Notes: generated from the sequence alone by a model not told the origin. A DNA stretch of 54,212 bases from JBPESN01 sp051710625 (GCF_051710625.1 NZ_JBPESN010000011.1:1-54212); one strand, 5' to 3'. Shown: positions 17,919 to 29,681, numbered from the stretch's first letter. Numbers and translations are program-made.

Positions 17919-19208
17919 ATGTTTTTATTACGCTTTTCCGCGCTGATGTGTGTTTTATTCATTTCTTATGGCGTACTGGCGCAGCCTGTCGCAGATGCCA
18001 CTCTGCCGCAAACTCTGGAGGCGACGCCCCCGCCAATAGCCAGCCTGGCTTTCCAACGCTTATGGCGAACGTGGTACAACATTTGCGCCGCGGCATCGCC
18101 GGCGATGGCGGCAAAGTCACCCGCGCCCATCTGGACGATGCAGAACAAACGGCACAACAGGCTGACAACGCCTGGCGGCGGCAGAGCGGCTATGATTTTG
18201 CCTACCCCGCCAATCAGCAAGCGGGCGTAGCGCTGCTGGAAAGCTTTAACGCCCTTTTGCCTGCCGTCCAGCAGTAGAGTCTGGCTATCGCGACGCAAAT
18301 TAATCAAAACGCGACCCGCGGCGTGCGTCAGCAGGCCTTGGTGGATGCGGAGGGCACTCCCTATCTCTATTTTCTGGCGGATGCGCTCGGACCACGTCTG
18401 GGGGAGGCCTTCATCAACGCCTATGATAAAGGGGAGCTCATCAGTAAGGCGGCCGCCTTAATCAAAGCCAGCGAAATCAGCACCTCGGCGGCGAAGAAAC
18501 ATTTCAATTATCCGCGGCCGTTTCTCTGCCCGGGCAACCATATCTTGCTGGGACCGGATGACATTGTGGTGCGCGACAACCATTCCTACACCGCCGACGG
18601 CGGCACATTTCCAAGCGGCCATACCAACACCGGTTATACCGATGCGTTATTGCTGGCGGAAATGATCCCGGAACGCTTCGTCCCGCTGGTCGATCGCGGC
18701 GCAAAATATGGCTATTCCCGACTGGTGCTGGACGTGCATTATCCGCTGGATGTGATCGGCTCGCGGATGGTGGCTGAACGCAATGTGGCGCATTATGTCA
18801 ACGATCCGGCCTACCAGGTATTATTTGCCCAGGCCAGACAACAATTACGCGGCGCACTGGAGAAAGAGTGCGGTACCACCATCGCCCAATGCGCGCAGAG
18901 CGGTCAGGGAAACTATCCTTATACCCAGAGCGGCATGACGGCATTTTACCGCTACACTATAACTTATCGCCTACCGCGCGCCGAGGTGACGACCACGCAG
19001 GCGGTGACCGTGCCCGAGGGAGCAGATGTGCTGCTGGCGTTTCCGTTGCCCAATCTCAGCGCCAGCCAGCGGCGGGCGCTCATGGTGCGCACCATGATTT
19101 GCCGACGGCTATCCGCTTTCAGGCGGTCAGGGGGGGCAAAATTTCTGGCAGCGGCTGAATCTGCATGAGGCCGTACTGCCCGCGCCCGAGCCCGCGCGGG
19201 TTGATTAA
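17919..19208 (+). pseudogene. PAP2/class A-type acid phosphatase, exported, inactivated
   Basis: The start at 17919 follows GAGAAGGA and gives a signal peptide MFLLRFSALMCVLFISYGVL ending near AQP. The phosphatase signature is complete: KKHFNYPRP (K-x6-RP), GTFPSGHTN and SRLVLDVHYPLD (SR-x5-H-x3-D). Breaks are a frame change near 18055-18065, an in-frame TAG at 18275-18277 after LLPAVQQ, and further shifts near 19090 and 19135. The true C-terminus (FWQRLNLHEAVLPAPEPARV) ends at TAA 19206-19208. It would be a periplasmic nonspecific phosphomonoesterase of about 425 residues. The substrate is unknown. Confidence 0.82.
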
Positions 19209-19212
19209 GTTC

Positions 19213-20060
19213 TCAGGCCAGTTTTTTGACCAGCTCTTCACTGTGGCGGATGCGGTCCGGGGCGTGTGCCAGATCCTGTTGTACCAGCCCCATAAACAAC
19301 AGGTCAGTTATCGCCCGATGCGCGATATTCAAGGAAATGGCCCCGCTGCGCTGGGCCTGCTGCTCTGAGACGGTGTAAAGCGTCAAATCGGCATACTGTT
19401 GCAGTTCGTTGGGGGCGAAATTGGTGACCGCCATGACCCGAGCACCCACCCGCAACGCCTCCTGCGCTGCCAGGTTGATTTCCCGCTGCGTGCCGCTAAA
19501 TGAAATGGCGAATAACAGATCGTCCGGACTGAGTGCTTGCACCGTGGCCAGCAATACGTGCATATCGTTTTCCGCCACCGCCGCCATGCCGATTTTCATC
19601 AATTTGTAAGAGAAATCCCGCGCCACCAGTCCCGACGTGCCGATGCCGACGATAATCACCCGCTTTGACCGTTGCAGCATCTCCACCCCCTGGTGCAGTT
19701 TATCTTCGCTGTCGATACCCAGCGTGCCGCGCAGAGCGGCCACTTTTTCCGCCAGCAGTTTTTCCCCGACGGTTTTGATAGGATCATCGCTAAGGATTTG
19801 GTTATGCACCGGTATCGACGGGGCTCCTGGCGGTTGACCAGCGCTTCGCTCAACGCCAGCTTCAGCGCGGTAAATCCTTTGTAGCCGAGCTTCTGGGCGA
19901 ATTTCACTACGCTTGACTGGCTGACGCCGGTCATCTGTGCCACGCGCTGGGAACTGAGATGGCGTGCTTCTTCAGTATGAAGCAGTAAAAAATCCGCCAA
20001 TTTCTGATCATTGCGCGACAAAAAGCGATAGAGCTGGCCTATTTGTAATAAACTGCTTAT
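19213..20060 (-). pseudogene. murR: RpiR-family regulator of MurNAc genes (MurR/YfeT-like), inactivated
   Basis: The N-terminal RpiR helix-turn-helix (HLSSQRVAQMTGVSQSSVVK, FAQKLGYKGFTALKLALSEA) and the SIS sugar-phosphate domain (VIIVGIGTSGLVARDFSYKL, ISFSGTQREINLAAQEALRV) are both present but in different frames; the shift is near 19830. Homology extends upstream of the first ATG (SSLLQIGQLYRFLSRNDQ), reaching an ATA at 20058-20060 where a start ATG is expected, so the start may also be lost. It is divergent from murQ, the normal arrangement for a MurNAc 6-phosphate-responsive repressor. Confidence 0.82.
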
Positions 20061-20205
20061 GAGGTGCTGTCTTCGGCGTCACGCCGTCGTGTCGAAACGA
20101 TGGCAAGGCTCTCTGCTATCGGGCGGCGAGATTTCTCTCGCCTGCAAGAATTGTCTATTCGATAATAGTGTTTATTATTTGAATTAAAAATTCAACGATG
20201 GCTGT

Positions 20206-21085
20206 ATGAATTTAGGGGCATTAGTATCGGAAACACGTCATCCAGATTCGATGACGTTGGGTACCTTATCGACGCTTGAGATGGTGACATTGTTTAGCCA
20301 GCAGGACCGGCTGGTGCCTGAGGCTATCGCCGCCGAGTTGCCGGCGGTGGCTGCGGCTATTGAGCGGGCGGCGCAGGCGCTGAGCGCCGGCGGGCGGCTT
20401 ATCTTATATGGGGGCCGGAACCAGCGGCAGGCTGGGTGTGCTGGATGCATCGGAAATTCCCCCCACCTTCGGCGTGCCGCCCGGCAGGGTGGTCGGCCTT
20501 ATCGCCGGCGGCCCCGGCGCACTGCTTAAGGCGGTAGAAGGCGCGGAGGATGATATGGAGCTGGGAGAACATGATCCGCAACACCTCCGGCTCACCCCGA
20601 CCGATATGGTGGTAGGGCTGGCAGCGTCGGGCCGGACGCCCTATGTGTTGGGCGCGTTGCGTTATGCCCGCGCGTTGAGCTGTGCCACCGTCGCGATTTC
20701 CTGTAATCCCGACACGCCCATTGCCCAAGCGGCGGACATCGCGATATCGCCGCTAGTGGGGCCTGAAGTGCTGACCGGCTCAACGCGCATGAAGTCCGGG
20801 ACCGCGCAAAAACTGGTGCTGAATATGATTTCCACCGGCGCCATGGTTAAGCTGGGTAAGGTCTATCAAAACCTGATGGTGGATGTCCGGGCCACCAATG
20901 CCAAGCTAGGCGATCGCGCTTGCTGCATTGTCTGCGAAGCTTGCGGGGTCGAGGCGGAGCAGGCGCGCAGACCGACCATGAAGTTAAACCGGCCATTCTG
21001 ATGCTGCTTAGCGGCAAAAGCGCCGCTGAAGCGCAGGTGGCGCACGGGGCTTCTGCGGGCGGCTCTGGCCGACATTAGCGCGTAA
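20206..21085 (+). pseudogene. murQ: N-acetylmuramic acid 6-phosphate etherase, inactivated
   Basis: MurQ cleaves the lactyl ether of MurNAc 6-phosphate to GlcNAc 6-phosphate during wall recycling. The N-terminus TRHPDSMTLGTLSTLEMVTL and the SIS domain GAGTSGRLGVLDASEIPPTF, IAGGPGALLKAVEGAEDD and GSTRMKSGTAQKLVLNM match E. coli. The frame shifts at about 20412 (LYGG/GAGTSG). It shifts again near 20960 before TDHEVKPAILMLLSGKSAAE, and once more before LLRAALADISA. Full length would be about 293 residues, close to the E. coli 298. Confidence 0.9.
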
Positions 21086-21261
21086 CGGGGCGGGCATGCG
21101 TTACCTGCCGGCAGGCGTATCCCCTCAGTAGCCGCCGATGTAATGCAGCCTCGCAGTCAGACGCGACATAAGGGCGCGCCGTGTGCCCCGCGGTGAAAAA
21201 GACGCTAGCGTCGTGCCGCCTGCCATGCGGTGCGCCAACGTTAACGGGACGGGAGCCCATA

Positions 21262-22626
21262 ATGCATCAAAGCGAAAGCGTAGCGGCCGCGCTACTGGCC
21301 GGCCTAGGCGGGGCGGACAATGTGCTGAGGCTTGAGAACTGCATGACCCGGGTGCGGGTGGAGGTGCTCGACGACCGGCGCGTTGATGTGGCTGCGCTGC
21401 AACGGGTGGAGGGTGTTAAAGGCTATCTCATGCAGGGCCGACAACATCAGATCGTCGCCGGGGCCCGAGCGCCGCGGCGAAGATTGTTGACGCCATGCGC
21501 CGCCTCATGCCTGACACGCCGGCTGCATCGTTTGGTACGAAGTCGGCGGATAAGGGCGGCGCAAACGCGTGAGCGCATCAGAACGCGATACGCGACCCCC
21601 GTCAGCGGCGCTCTGCGTCAGCTGGCTAATGTGTTTATCCCGCTCACCCCGGCCTTTATCGCCTCCGGTCTCATTACGGGGCTGGTTAATCTTCTGACGC
21701 GTTCAGATGTCAGCGGCGATATTGCGCGGCACTATCCCAATTTAATCGGGCGGCGGGCGTTGTTTGGCAGCGTGCTATTCGCTATCATGACTATTTTGGT
21801 GGGGGTGAACGCGGCGCGGGTGTTCGGCGGTTCCCAGGCCATGGGTAGTGTCATGGCCGCCATCCTGAGCAGCCCTGGCCTGGCGCAGATCCGGCTTTTC
21901 GATGAGCCGCTACAGCCCGGTCGCGGAGGCGTTATTGCCGTCTTGCTGGTAGTGGCCCTGATGTGCTGGGTGGAAAAGCGTTGCGGCGTCACTTTTACCG
22001 GAGTCGATTGAGCTGATAGTTAATCCGCTTCTGACTACACTGATAACTGTATCGCTGGCGATAGTGGTGTTACAACCGCTCGGCAGGGCTATTTCGGACG
22101 CCTATCGCCCACGGCGTGAATGTGGCGATTGATCGGGGCGGGTGCCGGCGGGAAGCTTTTTGCTGCTGGTGCTGACCGGCCTGCATCAGGGAATGGTGCC
22201 GCTGCACGTGGAGCTTATCCAAGCCCACTGCGTGAATCCACTGCTGCCGATCCTGGCCATGGCCGGGGTAGGTCAGGTGGCGCGTCATTGGCCGTGCTGC
22301 TGAAAACTCGCAATGCCCGGCTGAAAAAAGTGCTGAAAGCCGCCTTGCCCGTGGGTGTGCTCGGTATAGGCGAGACGCTGATTTTCGGCGTCACGTTGCC
22401 GCTGGGACGCCCGTTTGTCGCCGCCTGCCTCGGCGGGGCGTTCGGCGGCGCGGTGATAAGTTATCTCAAAGTGGCGACGCTTACTACCTTTGGCCTGTCG
22501 GGATTGCCGCTGGCGCTGACCATCGTCACCGGAAAGGTCGCGGCCTATCTGCTGGGGGCGGCGGCTGCCGTGGCGACAGGATTTGTCTTTACATGGCTGA
22601 TTAAATTTAGAGATCCGGAGGAGTAG
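21262..22626 (+). pseudogene. murP: MurNAc-specific PTS permease EIIBC, inactivated
   Basis: MurP imports and phosphorylates MurNAc. The EIIB part is recognisable by the phospho-cysteine motif LENCMTRVRVEVLDD, followed by VEGVKGYLMQGRQHQIV. The EIIC part has FIPLTPAFIASGLITGLVN, VGVNAARVFGGSQAMGSVMA and GIGETLIFGVTLPLGRPFVA. Frames break near 21470-21560 in the linker, at the stop near 22011 and twice between 22100 and 22290. The gene follows murQ in the same direction. With murR and murQ also dead, the whole import-and-recycling module is lost. Confidence 0.87.
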
Positions 22627-22629
22627 CTT

Positions 22630-23270
22630 TTGACTGACCCAACCGCCCGGCGCGTTGTGTTTTTTGATTTGGACGGCACGCTATCAACAGGATATGTTTG
22701 GCTGCTTTTTGCGCTATCTGCTTGCGCATCTGCCGCTGAATGTCGTATTGGTGATCCCCGTTCTGCCGGCGGTGGCGTTTGGACTGCTGGTCAAGGGCCG
22801 TTCGGCCCGCTGGCCGATGAGCCTGCTGCTGTGGTCGATTACCTTCGGCCATAACGAGGCGCGGTTGCAGGCCCTGGAGGCGCGGTTTGCGGCTGTTTCC
22901 CGTCGACGCGCGCGGCGTTTCCCGCAGGTACTGGCGCGCCTGGACGACTATCTCACCAGTCACAATGCCCGGGGTGTGGCTGATTACCGGCTCACCGGAG
23001 TCGCTGGTGGAGAAGGTTTAGCACGACGCGGTATTATTGCCGCAGGTGCGGCTTATCGGGAGCCGGATACACCGGCGTTACGGCGGCTGGATACTGACGC
23101 TGCGCTGTCTCGGGCATGAGAAAGTGGCGCAGTTGGAGCGCGAATTGGAGGATCCCGTTGAAATTATACAGCGGCTATAGCGATAGCATTCACGACAGTC
23201 CGCTGCTGTATTTTTGCCAATATCGTTGGCGGGTAACACATGTGATGGCCAACTCAAGCAGCTGGATTGA
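22630..23270 (+). pseudogene. pgpC: Phosphatidylglycerophosphatase C, inactivated
   Basis: PgpC (YfhB) is an inner-membrane HAD phosphatase acting on PGP. The nucleophile motif RRVVFFDLDGTL appears as RRVVFFDLDGTLS at the start, but the frame shifts at once; QQDMFGCFLRYLLAHLPLNV follows in frame 2. RSARWPMSLLLWSITFGHNE matches E. coli. Later pieces (LTGS-like motif, LRCLGHEKVAQLERELEDPV, LYSGYSDSIHDSPLLYFCQY) lie in several frames, ending at DGQLKQLD and TGA 23268-23270. PgpA or PgpB would have to cover the step. It precedes tadA as in E. coli. Confidence 0.87.
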
Positions 23271-23336
23271 TTTTGCCTTCCTTCTCTTTACCCGGGCCGG
23301 TATACTTCGCGGCGGTTATCGGTGGGGAGGGAGGTC

Positions 23337-23837
23337 ATGAGCGAGCGCTGCTGCGATGAAGTTTGGATGCGTCACGCCCTGATGTTGGCCGGGCGCGCTG
23401 AAACCGAAGGCGAGGTGCCGGTCGGTGCGGTCCTGGTGCTAGATGGCACGATTATCGGCGAAGGCTGGAACCGTTCCATCGGCCATCACGATCCCACCGC
23501 CCATGCTGAAATCATGGCCCTGCGCCAGGGGGGGCAGCAAGCGGGTAATTACCGTTTGCTGAAGGCGGCGACCTTGTACGTAACCCTGGAACCCTGCGTG
23601 ATGTGCGCGGGCGCGATGATCCACGCCCGTATCGGCCGCCTGGTGTTCGGTGCGCGGGACGAGAAAACCGGCGCAGCGGGATCGCTCATGGATGTACTCG
23701 GTCATCCGGGTATGAATCATCGGATTGAGCTTACCGCCGATGTGTTGGCGCAGGCATGCGCCGCCCAGCTCAGCGATTTTTTCCGACGCCGCCGGGCGCA
23801 GCGGCTGGCGCTGAAACTGCCAGACAGCCCCTGTTAA
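23337..23837 (+). CDS. tadA: tRNA-specific adenosine deaminase
   Basis: TadA converts A34 to inosine in tRNA-Arg(ACG), needed to decode CGC and CGA. The ATG at 23337 follows GGGAGGTC and gives MSERCCDEVWMRHAL; the upstream in-frame start is less likely. The 166-residue product has the zinc and proton-shuttle motif PTAHAEIMALRQGG and the second motif EPCVMCAGAMIHARI, plus FGARDEKTGAAGS. Length and order match E. coli TadA. It is intact although pgpC upstream is broken. Confidence 0.95.
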   Translation: MSERCCDEVWMRHALMLAGRAETEGEVPVGAVLVLDGTIIGEGWNRSIGHHDPTAHAEIMALRQGGQQAGNYRLLKAATLYVTLEPCVMCAGAMIHARIGRLVFGARDEKTGAAGSLMDVLGHPGMNHRIELTADVLAQACAAQLSDFFRRRRAQRLALKLPDSPC

Positions 23838-24008
23838 CGGCGTTAAACGGTCGCTGCTGGACGAACCCCAGTAATGGCGCAGCAGGGCTGCTGTAAGGCG
23901 AGCCCTAAAATGGCGCTGTGCCTGTCACCGCTCGCCGCACGCTTCTCACGACGCTGAGCGCCGCCGGCGAGCTATCCCCTCTAGCGGAATCAGTTCTGCC
24001 CGGCGTCG

Positions 24009-25496
24009 TCAGGGGGCCGCGACAGTACTGGCCGGCGCCAGCGCGCGCAGATCTTCCGTTGTTACGACCGGGTAAGCGTTGGTGGGATCGGCATTCCAGG
24101 CCGCAAGCTGGGCCGCCTTTTTCTCTTTTTCCTGCAAGTACCCTACCAGGCTGATTTCATAGCGGCGGATGTTTTCCACGTAATTATACGCCTGCTGGCC
24201 GCGGGCATAACCGTAAAGGGTTTGCTTGTAGTAGCGCGGCTGGCTCAGCATCGGCAATCGCAGCTTCACGTCGACCCAGCTGTCGGCATTGCCCTGCTGC
24301 TTTGCCGTCAAAGCGCGTGCGTCCAGCATATGAGCATAGCCCATATTATATGCCGCCAGGGCAAACCAGATCTTTTCATCCTCGGAGATGGTGTCCGGCA
24401 CTCGCTGCATCATGCGCGACAAATAAAGGGCGCCGCCGCGCACGCTTTGTTCCGCATTGGTTCTGTCGCCGATGCCCAGACTATCGGCGGTGCGACGGGT
24501 CAGCATCATCAGCCCGCGTACTCCCGTGGCCGAAGTGGCCAGCGGATCCCAATGGGATTCCTGATAGGAAATAGCCGCCAGCAACTTCCAGTCGATATCG
24601 CGGGCATACCGTTCAAACAGCGGCTGCAGCGCCGGCAAGGTGGCATCGATAGCGTTAAGGAAGGTTTTGGTATCGACATAGTCAAACCCGCTAACGTGAC
24701 CGAGATATTTTTCCGCCAGCCGCGCCATGATGCCGTTGTCGTTCAATTGACTGAAGAAATCCAGCAGCGCTGCTGACAGCCCCTCGCTATCACTGCGCCG
24801 GAGATACCAGGTGACCGGCTCTTCCTCGGTAATGTCAAATGCCACCGCCAACTGCGGATGCACACGCTGCAGCAGCCCGACGGTGGCCGAGTCGGCCAGC
24901 GTATAGTCCAACTTGCCATCGGCGACTTTTTCCAGCAGCGACCGGCTGCTGAGATCGAAGGATACCTCCCAGGCGAGCTGCGGATACTGCTTCTTTTTTA
25001 ACTGCCGAAGCTGGGAAATTTGCGCCGAACCTGACGCCACCGCCAGCCGCCCGCGCAAATCGCCCAGATTTTTCGGCCGCGGCTGGCCCAGGCGATACAC
25101 CAGCTGTTGCGAAACCGAGTAGTAAGAGGAACCGACGGTGAATCGGTTCAACCGCTCGGCATTGTAAATCAGGCTGGCCGCCAGGATATCGGCATTGTCA
25201 TTATCCAGATCGTCAAACAGCTGATTCAGGTTGCTGCGCACGCGTACCTTGAGGGTAACGCCAAGGTAATCGGCAAAGCGTTGCGCCAGGTCGTAATCAA
25301 AGCCCGCCGGTTGATTATTGACACGATGATAGCTCAGCGGCGCGTCAAGGGTGCTGATACGAAGTTCGTCGCGCGCTTTAATAGCCACCAGGCTATCCTG
25401 ATGGGCGTTTTGCCAAGGGGCGGTAGCCCAGAGGGCCCAGGTGAGCATAATGGCGATAAGGGCGATGATAAAATAATTTAATTTAAACCGCTTCAA
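24009..25496 (-). CDS. mltF: Membrane-bound lytic murein transglycosylase F
   Basis: MltF cuts peptidoglycan glycan strands to 1,6-anhydroMurNAc ends. The 495-residue product starts with a hydrophobic export segment (LNYFIIALIAIMLTWALWA). A solute-binding-protein-like module follows at about residues 45-265 (NQPAGFDYDLAQRFADYLGV). The SLT domain contains the catalytic Glu in ISYQESHWDPLATSATGVRG, near residue 312, and ALAAYNMGYAHMLDARAL. Length compares with the 518 residues of E. coli MltF. It is divergent from purL as in E. coli. No lesions are seen, although products of this reaction can no longer be handled by murQ or murP. Confidence 0.93.
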   Translation of the reverse strand: MKRFKLNYFIIALIAIMLTWALWATAPWQNAHQDSLVAIKARDELRISTLDAPLSYHRVNNQPAGFDYDLAQRFADYLGVTLKVRVRSNLNQLFDDLDNDNADILAASLIYNAERLNRFTVGSSYYSVSQQLVYRLGQPRPKNLGDLRGRLAVASGSAQISQLRQLKKKQYPQLAWEVSFDLSSRSLLEKVADGKLDYTLADSATVGLLQRVHPQLAVAFDITEEEPVTWYLRRSDSEGLSAALLDFFSQLNDNGIMARLAEKYLGHVSGFDYVDTKTFLNAIDATLPALQPLFERYARDIDWKLLAAISYQESHWDPLATSATGVRGLMMLTRRTADSLGIGDRTNAEQSVRGGALYLSRMMQRVPDTISEDEKIWFALAAYNMGYAHMLDARALTAKQQGNADSWVDVKLRLPMLSQPRYYKQTLYGYARGQQAYNYVENIRRYEISLVGYLQEKEKKAAQLAAWNADPTNAYPVVTTEDLRALAPASTVAAP

Positions 25497-25661
25497 AGCG
25501 TTATCTCGTGCCGGAGGCAGGCCTCGCTGTCGTTAACGGCAACATTATTATGATTTTTTCTCCAAACAGGAGGGCATTTTGCGCAACAAAGCGCCAACGT
25601 GCAACAAGATTGATGCATGTCCGCGCCCGGGCGAGGGGAAATAAAGGATAAAAGAATAACT

Positions 25662-25677
25662 GCGCAAACGGTTTCGT
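25662..25677 (+). promoter_or_regulatory. PurR operator upstream of purL
   Basis: GCGCAAACGGTTTCGT matches the PurR consensus ACGCAAACGTTTTCNT at nearly all positions and agrees with the known purL operator in E. coli. It lies about 115 bp before the purL ATG. The site survives although purL is broken. Confidence 0.8.
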
Positions 25678-25789
25678 CCGCAGCCGGGATTCTCTATAAT
25701 GAGGCGCGTTTTCCCCTGTTGTTGCGCCCCATGAATGGTCGAGCCACACACCTGCGGCCGGCGGTTCAAAGACGAGAGATCTGTTACTA

Positions 25790-28700
25790 TGGAAATATTG
25801 CGCAGTTCGCCCACTCTGTCCGTATTTCGCATTAATAAACTGCTGGTTCGCTGCCGAAACGCCCGACTGGCGGTCGACGATATCTATGCCGAATACATCC
25901 ACTTCGCCGATGTCAGCGCAGCGCTCGACGAGGATGCGTCAAGCCGGCTGCAGCGGCTGTTGAAATACGGTCCCTCTCTCGCGGAACATCAGCCGCAAGG
26001 GCGCCTACTGCTGGTCACGCCGCGGCCCGGTACGCGCTCTCCCTGGTCGTCAAAGGCGACCGATATTGCCCACAACTGCGGACTGCCGCAGATAAAACGT
26101 CTGGAACGCGGTCTGGCCTATTATATTCAGGCGCCTCAATTAAGTGAGCCTCAGTGGGGGCAACTCGCCGCCCTGTTGCACGACAGGATGATGGAAACGG
26201 TATTCACCAGCCTGGAGGAGGTAGCGGCGCTCTTTGCCCAGCATGCATCGGCGCCGGTAACGCTGGTGGACGTTTTGGGTGAGGGACGCGGCGCGCTGGA
26301 GGCGGCAAATCTGGCGCTGGGTCTGGCGCTGGCGCAGGACGAAATCGACTATTTATTCGCGGCGTTCACCCGCCTGGGGCGTAACCCGAGCGATGTCGAA
26401 CTCTATATGTTCGCTCAGGCCAACTCCGGGCATTGCCGGCATAAAATTTTCAACGCCGATTGGGTGATCGACGGCCAGCCGCAGGCCAAGTCGCTGTTCA
26501 AGATGATCAAAAATACCTTCGAGCAGACCCCCGACTATGTGTTGTCGGCCTACAAAGACAATGCCGCGGTGATGGAGGGATCGGCGGTAAGGCATTTCTT
26601 CCCCGACGCGCAGGCGGGGCGCTATGACTATCATCAGGAAGCGGCGCATATTTTGATGAAGGTCGAAACCCATAACCATCCGACCGCCATTTCGCCCTGG
26701 CCCGGCGCGGCCACCGGCTCCGGCGGTGAAATCCGCGATGAAGGCGCCACCGGCCGCGCCGGGCCAAGCCGAAAGCCGGTCTGGTCGGGTTCTCTGTTTC
26801 CAATTTACGCATTCCCGGCCTTAAACAGCCCTGGGAAGAAGACTTCGGCCGCCCCGAGCGTATTGTCAGCGCGCTGGATATCATGACCGAGGGCCCCCTG
26901 GGCGGCGCGGCGTTCAATAACAAATTCGGTCGTCCGGCGCTGGCCGGCTATTTCCGCACCTATGAAGAGCGCGTGGACAGCCATAACGGCGTGGAGCTGC
27001 GCAGTTACCATAAACCCGTCATGCTGGCCGGCGGCATTGGCAATATTCGCGCGTCGCATGTGCAAAAAGGCGAAATCAGCGTGGGAGCCAAGCTTATCGT
27101 TTTGGGCGGTCCGGAAATGAACATCGGCCTTGGCGGCGGCGCGGCCTCGTCGATGGCCTCCGGTCAGTCCGATGCCGATTTAGATTTCGCCTCGGTGCAG
27201 CGCGACAATCCTGAAATGGAATACCGCTGTCAGGAAGTCATCGACCGCTGCTGGCAACGGGGGGAAGACAACCCGATTCTGTTTATACATGACGTAGGCG
27301 CCGGCGGTCTGTCAAACGCCATGCCGGAGCTGGTCAGCGACGGCGGACGCGGCGGGAGTTTTCAGCTGCACGAGATCCCCAATAACAAGCCGGGCATGAG
27401 CCTGCTGGAAGTCTGGTGTAATGAATCGCAGGAGCGCTACGTTATGGCGGTAGCCCCTGAGCGGTTGGCGGAATTTGACGCCATTTGCCGCCGTGAGCGC
27501 GCGCCCTATGCGGTGATAGGCGAGGCGACCGACGCGTTGCATCTCAGCCTGAACGACGCGCATTACGACAACCGGCCGATTGATTTGCCGCTGGATGTCT
27601 TGCTCGGCAAGACGCCGAAGATGCAGCGGGAAGCCCCCAGCCTGCAGGCCGCCGGCCACCCGCTAAACCGCGATGGCATCACGCTTGCCGAGGCGATTAA
27701 CCGCGTGTTGCATTTGCCAGCGGTGGCGGAAAAAACCTTCCTTATCACTATTGGCGATCGTAGCGTGACCGGGATGGTCGCGCGCGATCAAATGGTCGGC
27801 CCGTGGCAGGTGCCGGTGGCGGATTGCGCCGTGACCACCGCCAGCCTGGACAGTTATTACGGCGAAGCGATGTCGCTGGGTGAGCGGGCGCCGGTCGCGC
27901 TGCTAGATTTTGCCGCCTCCGCACGTCTGGCGGTAGGCGAGGCGCTGACTAACCTGGCCGCCACGCATATCGGCGATATCAAGCGGGTGAAACTCTCCGC
28001 CAACTGGATGGCCGCCGCGGGTCATCCCGGTGAAGATGCCGGCCTGTATCAGGCGGTGAAAGCGGTGGGCGAGGAGCTCTGTCCGGCGCTGGGGCTCACC
28101 ATCCCGGTAGGTAAAGATTCCATGTCGATGAAAACCCGCTGGCAGCACGCGGCCGAATCACGGCAAATGACGGCGCCGCTGTCGCTGGTCATCACCGCCT
28201 TCGCCCGCGTGGAAGACGTACGCGCTACCGTGACGCCGCAATTGCAGCCGGCGCGCGATAATGCGCTGCTACTCATCGATCTGGGCGCCGGCCATCAGGC
28301 GTTGGGCGCCACCACCCTGGCGCAGGTGTATCGCCAGCTCGGGGATGAAGCCGCTGACGTGCGCGACGCCGGTCAGCTGGCCGCCTTTTTCCGCGTCATG
28401 CAACAACTAGTGGCGCAAGGGCGACTGCTGGCCTATCACGACCGCGCCGACGGCGGCTTGCTGGTGACGCTGGCAGAAATGGCGTTTGCCGGCCACTGCG
28501 GTATCGATGCCGACATTGGTCCGCTGGGAGATGATGCGCTGGGCGCCCTGTTCAATGAAGAACTGGGGGCGGTAATCCAGATCGACGCGGCCGATCGCGA
28601 CGCGGTTACGGCGCCGTTCCACCAGGAGGGTCTGGCCGACTGTCTGCACTACCTTGGCACGGCCCCGCCCGGCGACCGTTTTATCCTGCGCGCCGGCGAG

Positions 28701-29681
28701 CGTTCGCTGTACAGTGAAAGCCGTACCACCCTGAGAACCTGGTGGGCGGAAACCAGCTGGCAGATGCAGCGGCTGCGTGACAATCCCGAAAGCGCCGATC
28801 AGGAACACGCCGCCCGTCAGGACGACAACGATCCGGGCCTGACGGTGGCCTTGAGTTTTGATCCTATGGAGGATATCGCTGCACAGTTTATCGCCAAAGG
28901 TGCACGGCCGAAAGTCGCCGTGCTGCGGGAGCAAGGCGTGAACTCCCATGTGGAGATGGCGGCCGCTTTTCACCGTGCCGGATTTGAGGCTATTGATGTG
29001 CATATGAGCAATCTGCTCACCGGTGCGCAAACCCTTGACGGTTTCCATACGCTGGTGGCCTGCGGCGATTTCTCCTACGGCGATGTGTTGGGCGCCGGGG
29101 AAGGTTGGGCCAAGTCAGTCTTGTTTAACCCGCGGGTGCGCGATGAGTTCGAGGCGTTTTTCCACCGTCCCCAAACCCTGGCGCTCGGGGTCTGCAACGG
29201 ATGTCAGATGATGTCCAATTTGCGCGAACTGATCCCCGGCGCGGAGCTGTGGTCCCGTTTCGTGCGCAACAAGTCCGAGCGCTTTGAGGCGCGGTTCAGC
29301 CTGGTGAAGGTGACGCAGAGCCCGTCGCTGCTGTTGCAGGGCATGGTCGGTTCCCGTCTGCCTATCGCCGTTGCCCGCGGCAAAGGGCGGGTGGAGGTGC
29401 GCGACGCGGCGCATCTGGCCGCGATTAAGCCATGCGGGCCTGGTGGCCCTGCGCTATGTGGACAACTACGGCAAGGTCACCGAAAACTATCCCGCTAACC
29501 CCAACGGCTCACCTAACGAAATCACCGCTATCACCAACGCCAGTGGACGCGTTACCCTGACCATGCCCCGTACCCTGAACGGGTTTTCCGCACCGTCAGC
29601 CACTCCTGGCACCCTGCGGAGTGGGGCGAGGACGGGCCTTGGATGCGGCTATTCCGCAACGCGCGCAAGCAACTGGGCTAA
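25790..29681 (+). pseudogene. purL: Phosphoribosylformylglycinamidine synthase, three frameshifts
   Basis: PurL makes FGAM from FGAR, glutamine and ATP, the fourth step of purine synthesis. The ATG at 25790 opens MEILRSSPTLSVFRINKLLV. The synthetase domains (FAQANSGHCRHKIFNADWVI, MKVETHNHPTAISPWPGAAT) run until a frameshift near 26758 (GATGR/GAKPKAG). The second frame, 26883 to about 29430, carries LGGPEMNIGLGGGAASSMAS and the glutaminase nucleophile GVCNGCQMMSNLRELIPGAE. The C-terminus changes frame near 29430 (SHAGLVALRYVDNYGKVTEN) and near 29570 (SHSWHPAEWGEDGPWM), ending at TAA 29679-29681. Full length would be about 1,295 residues. Unless corrected, this predicts purine dependence on the host. 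Confidence 0.92.
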
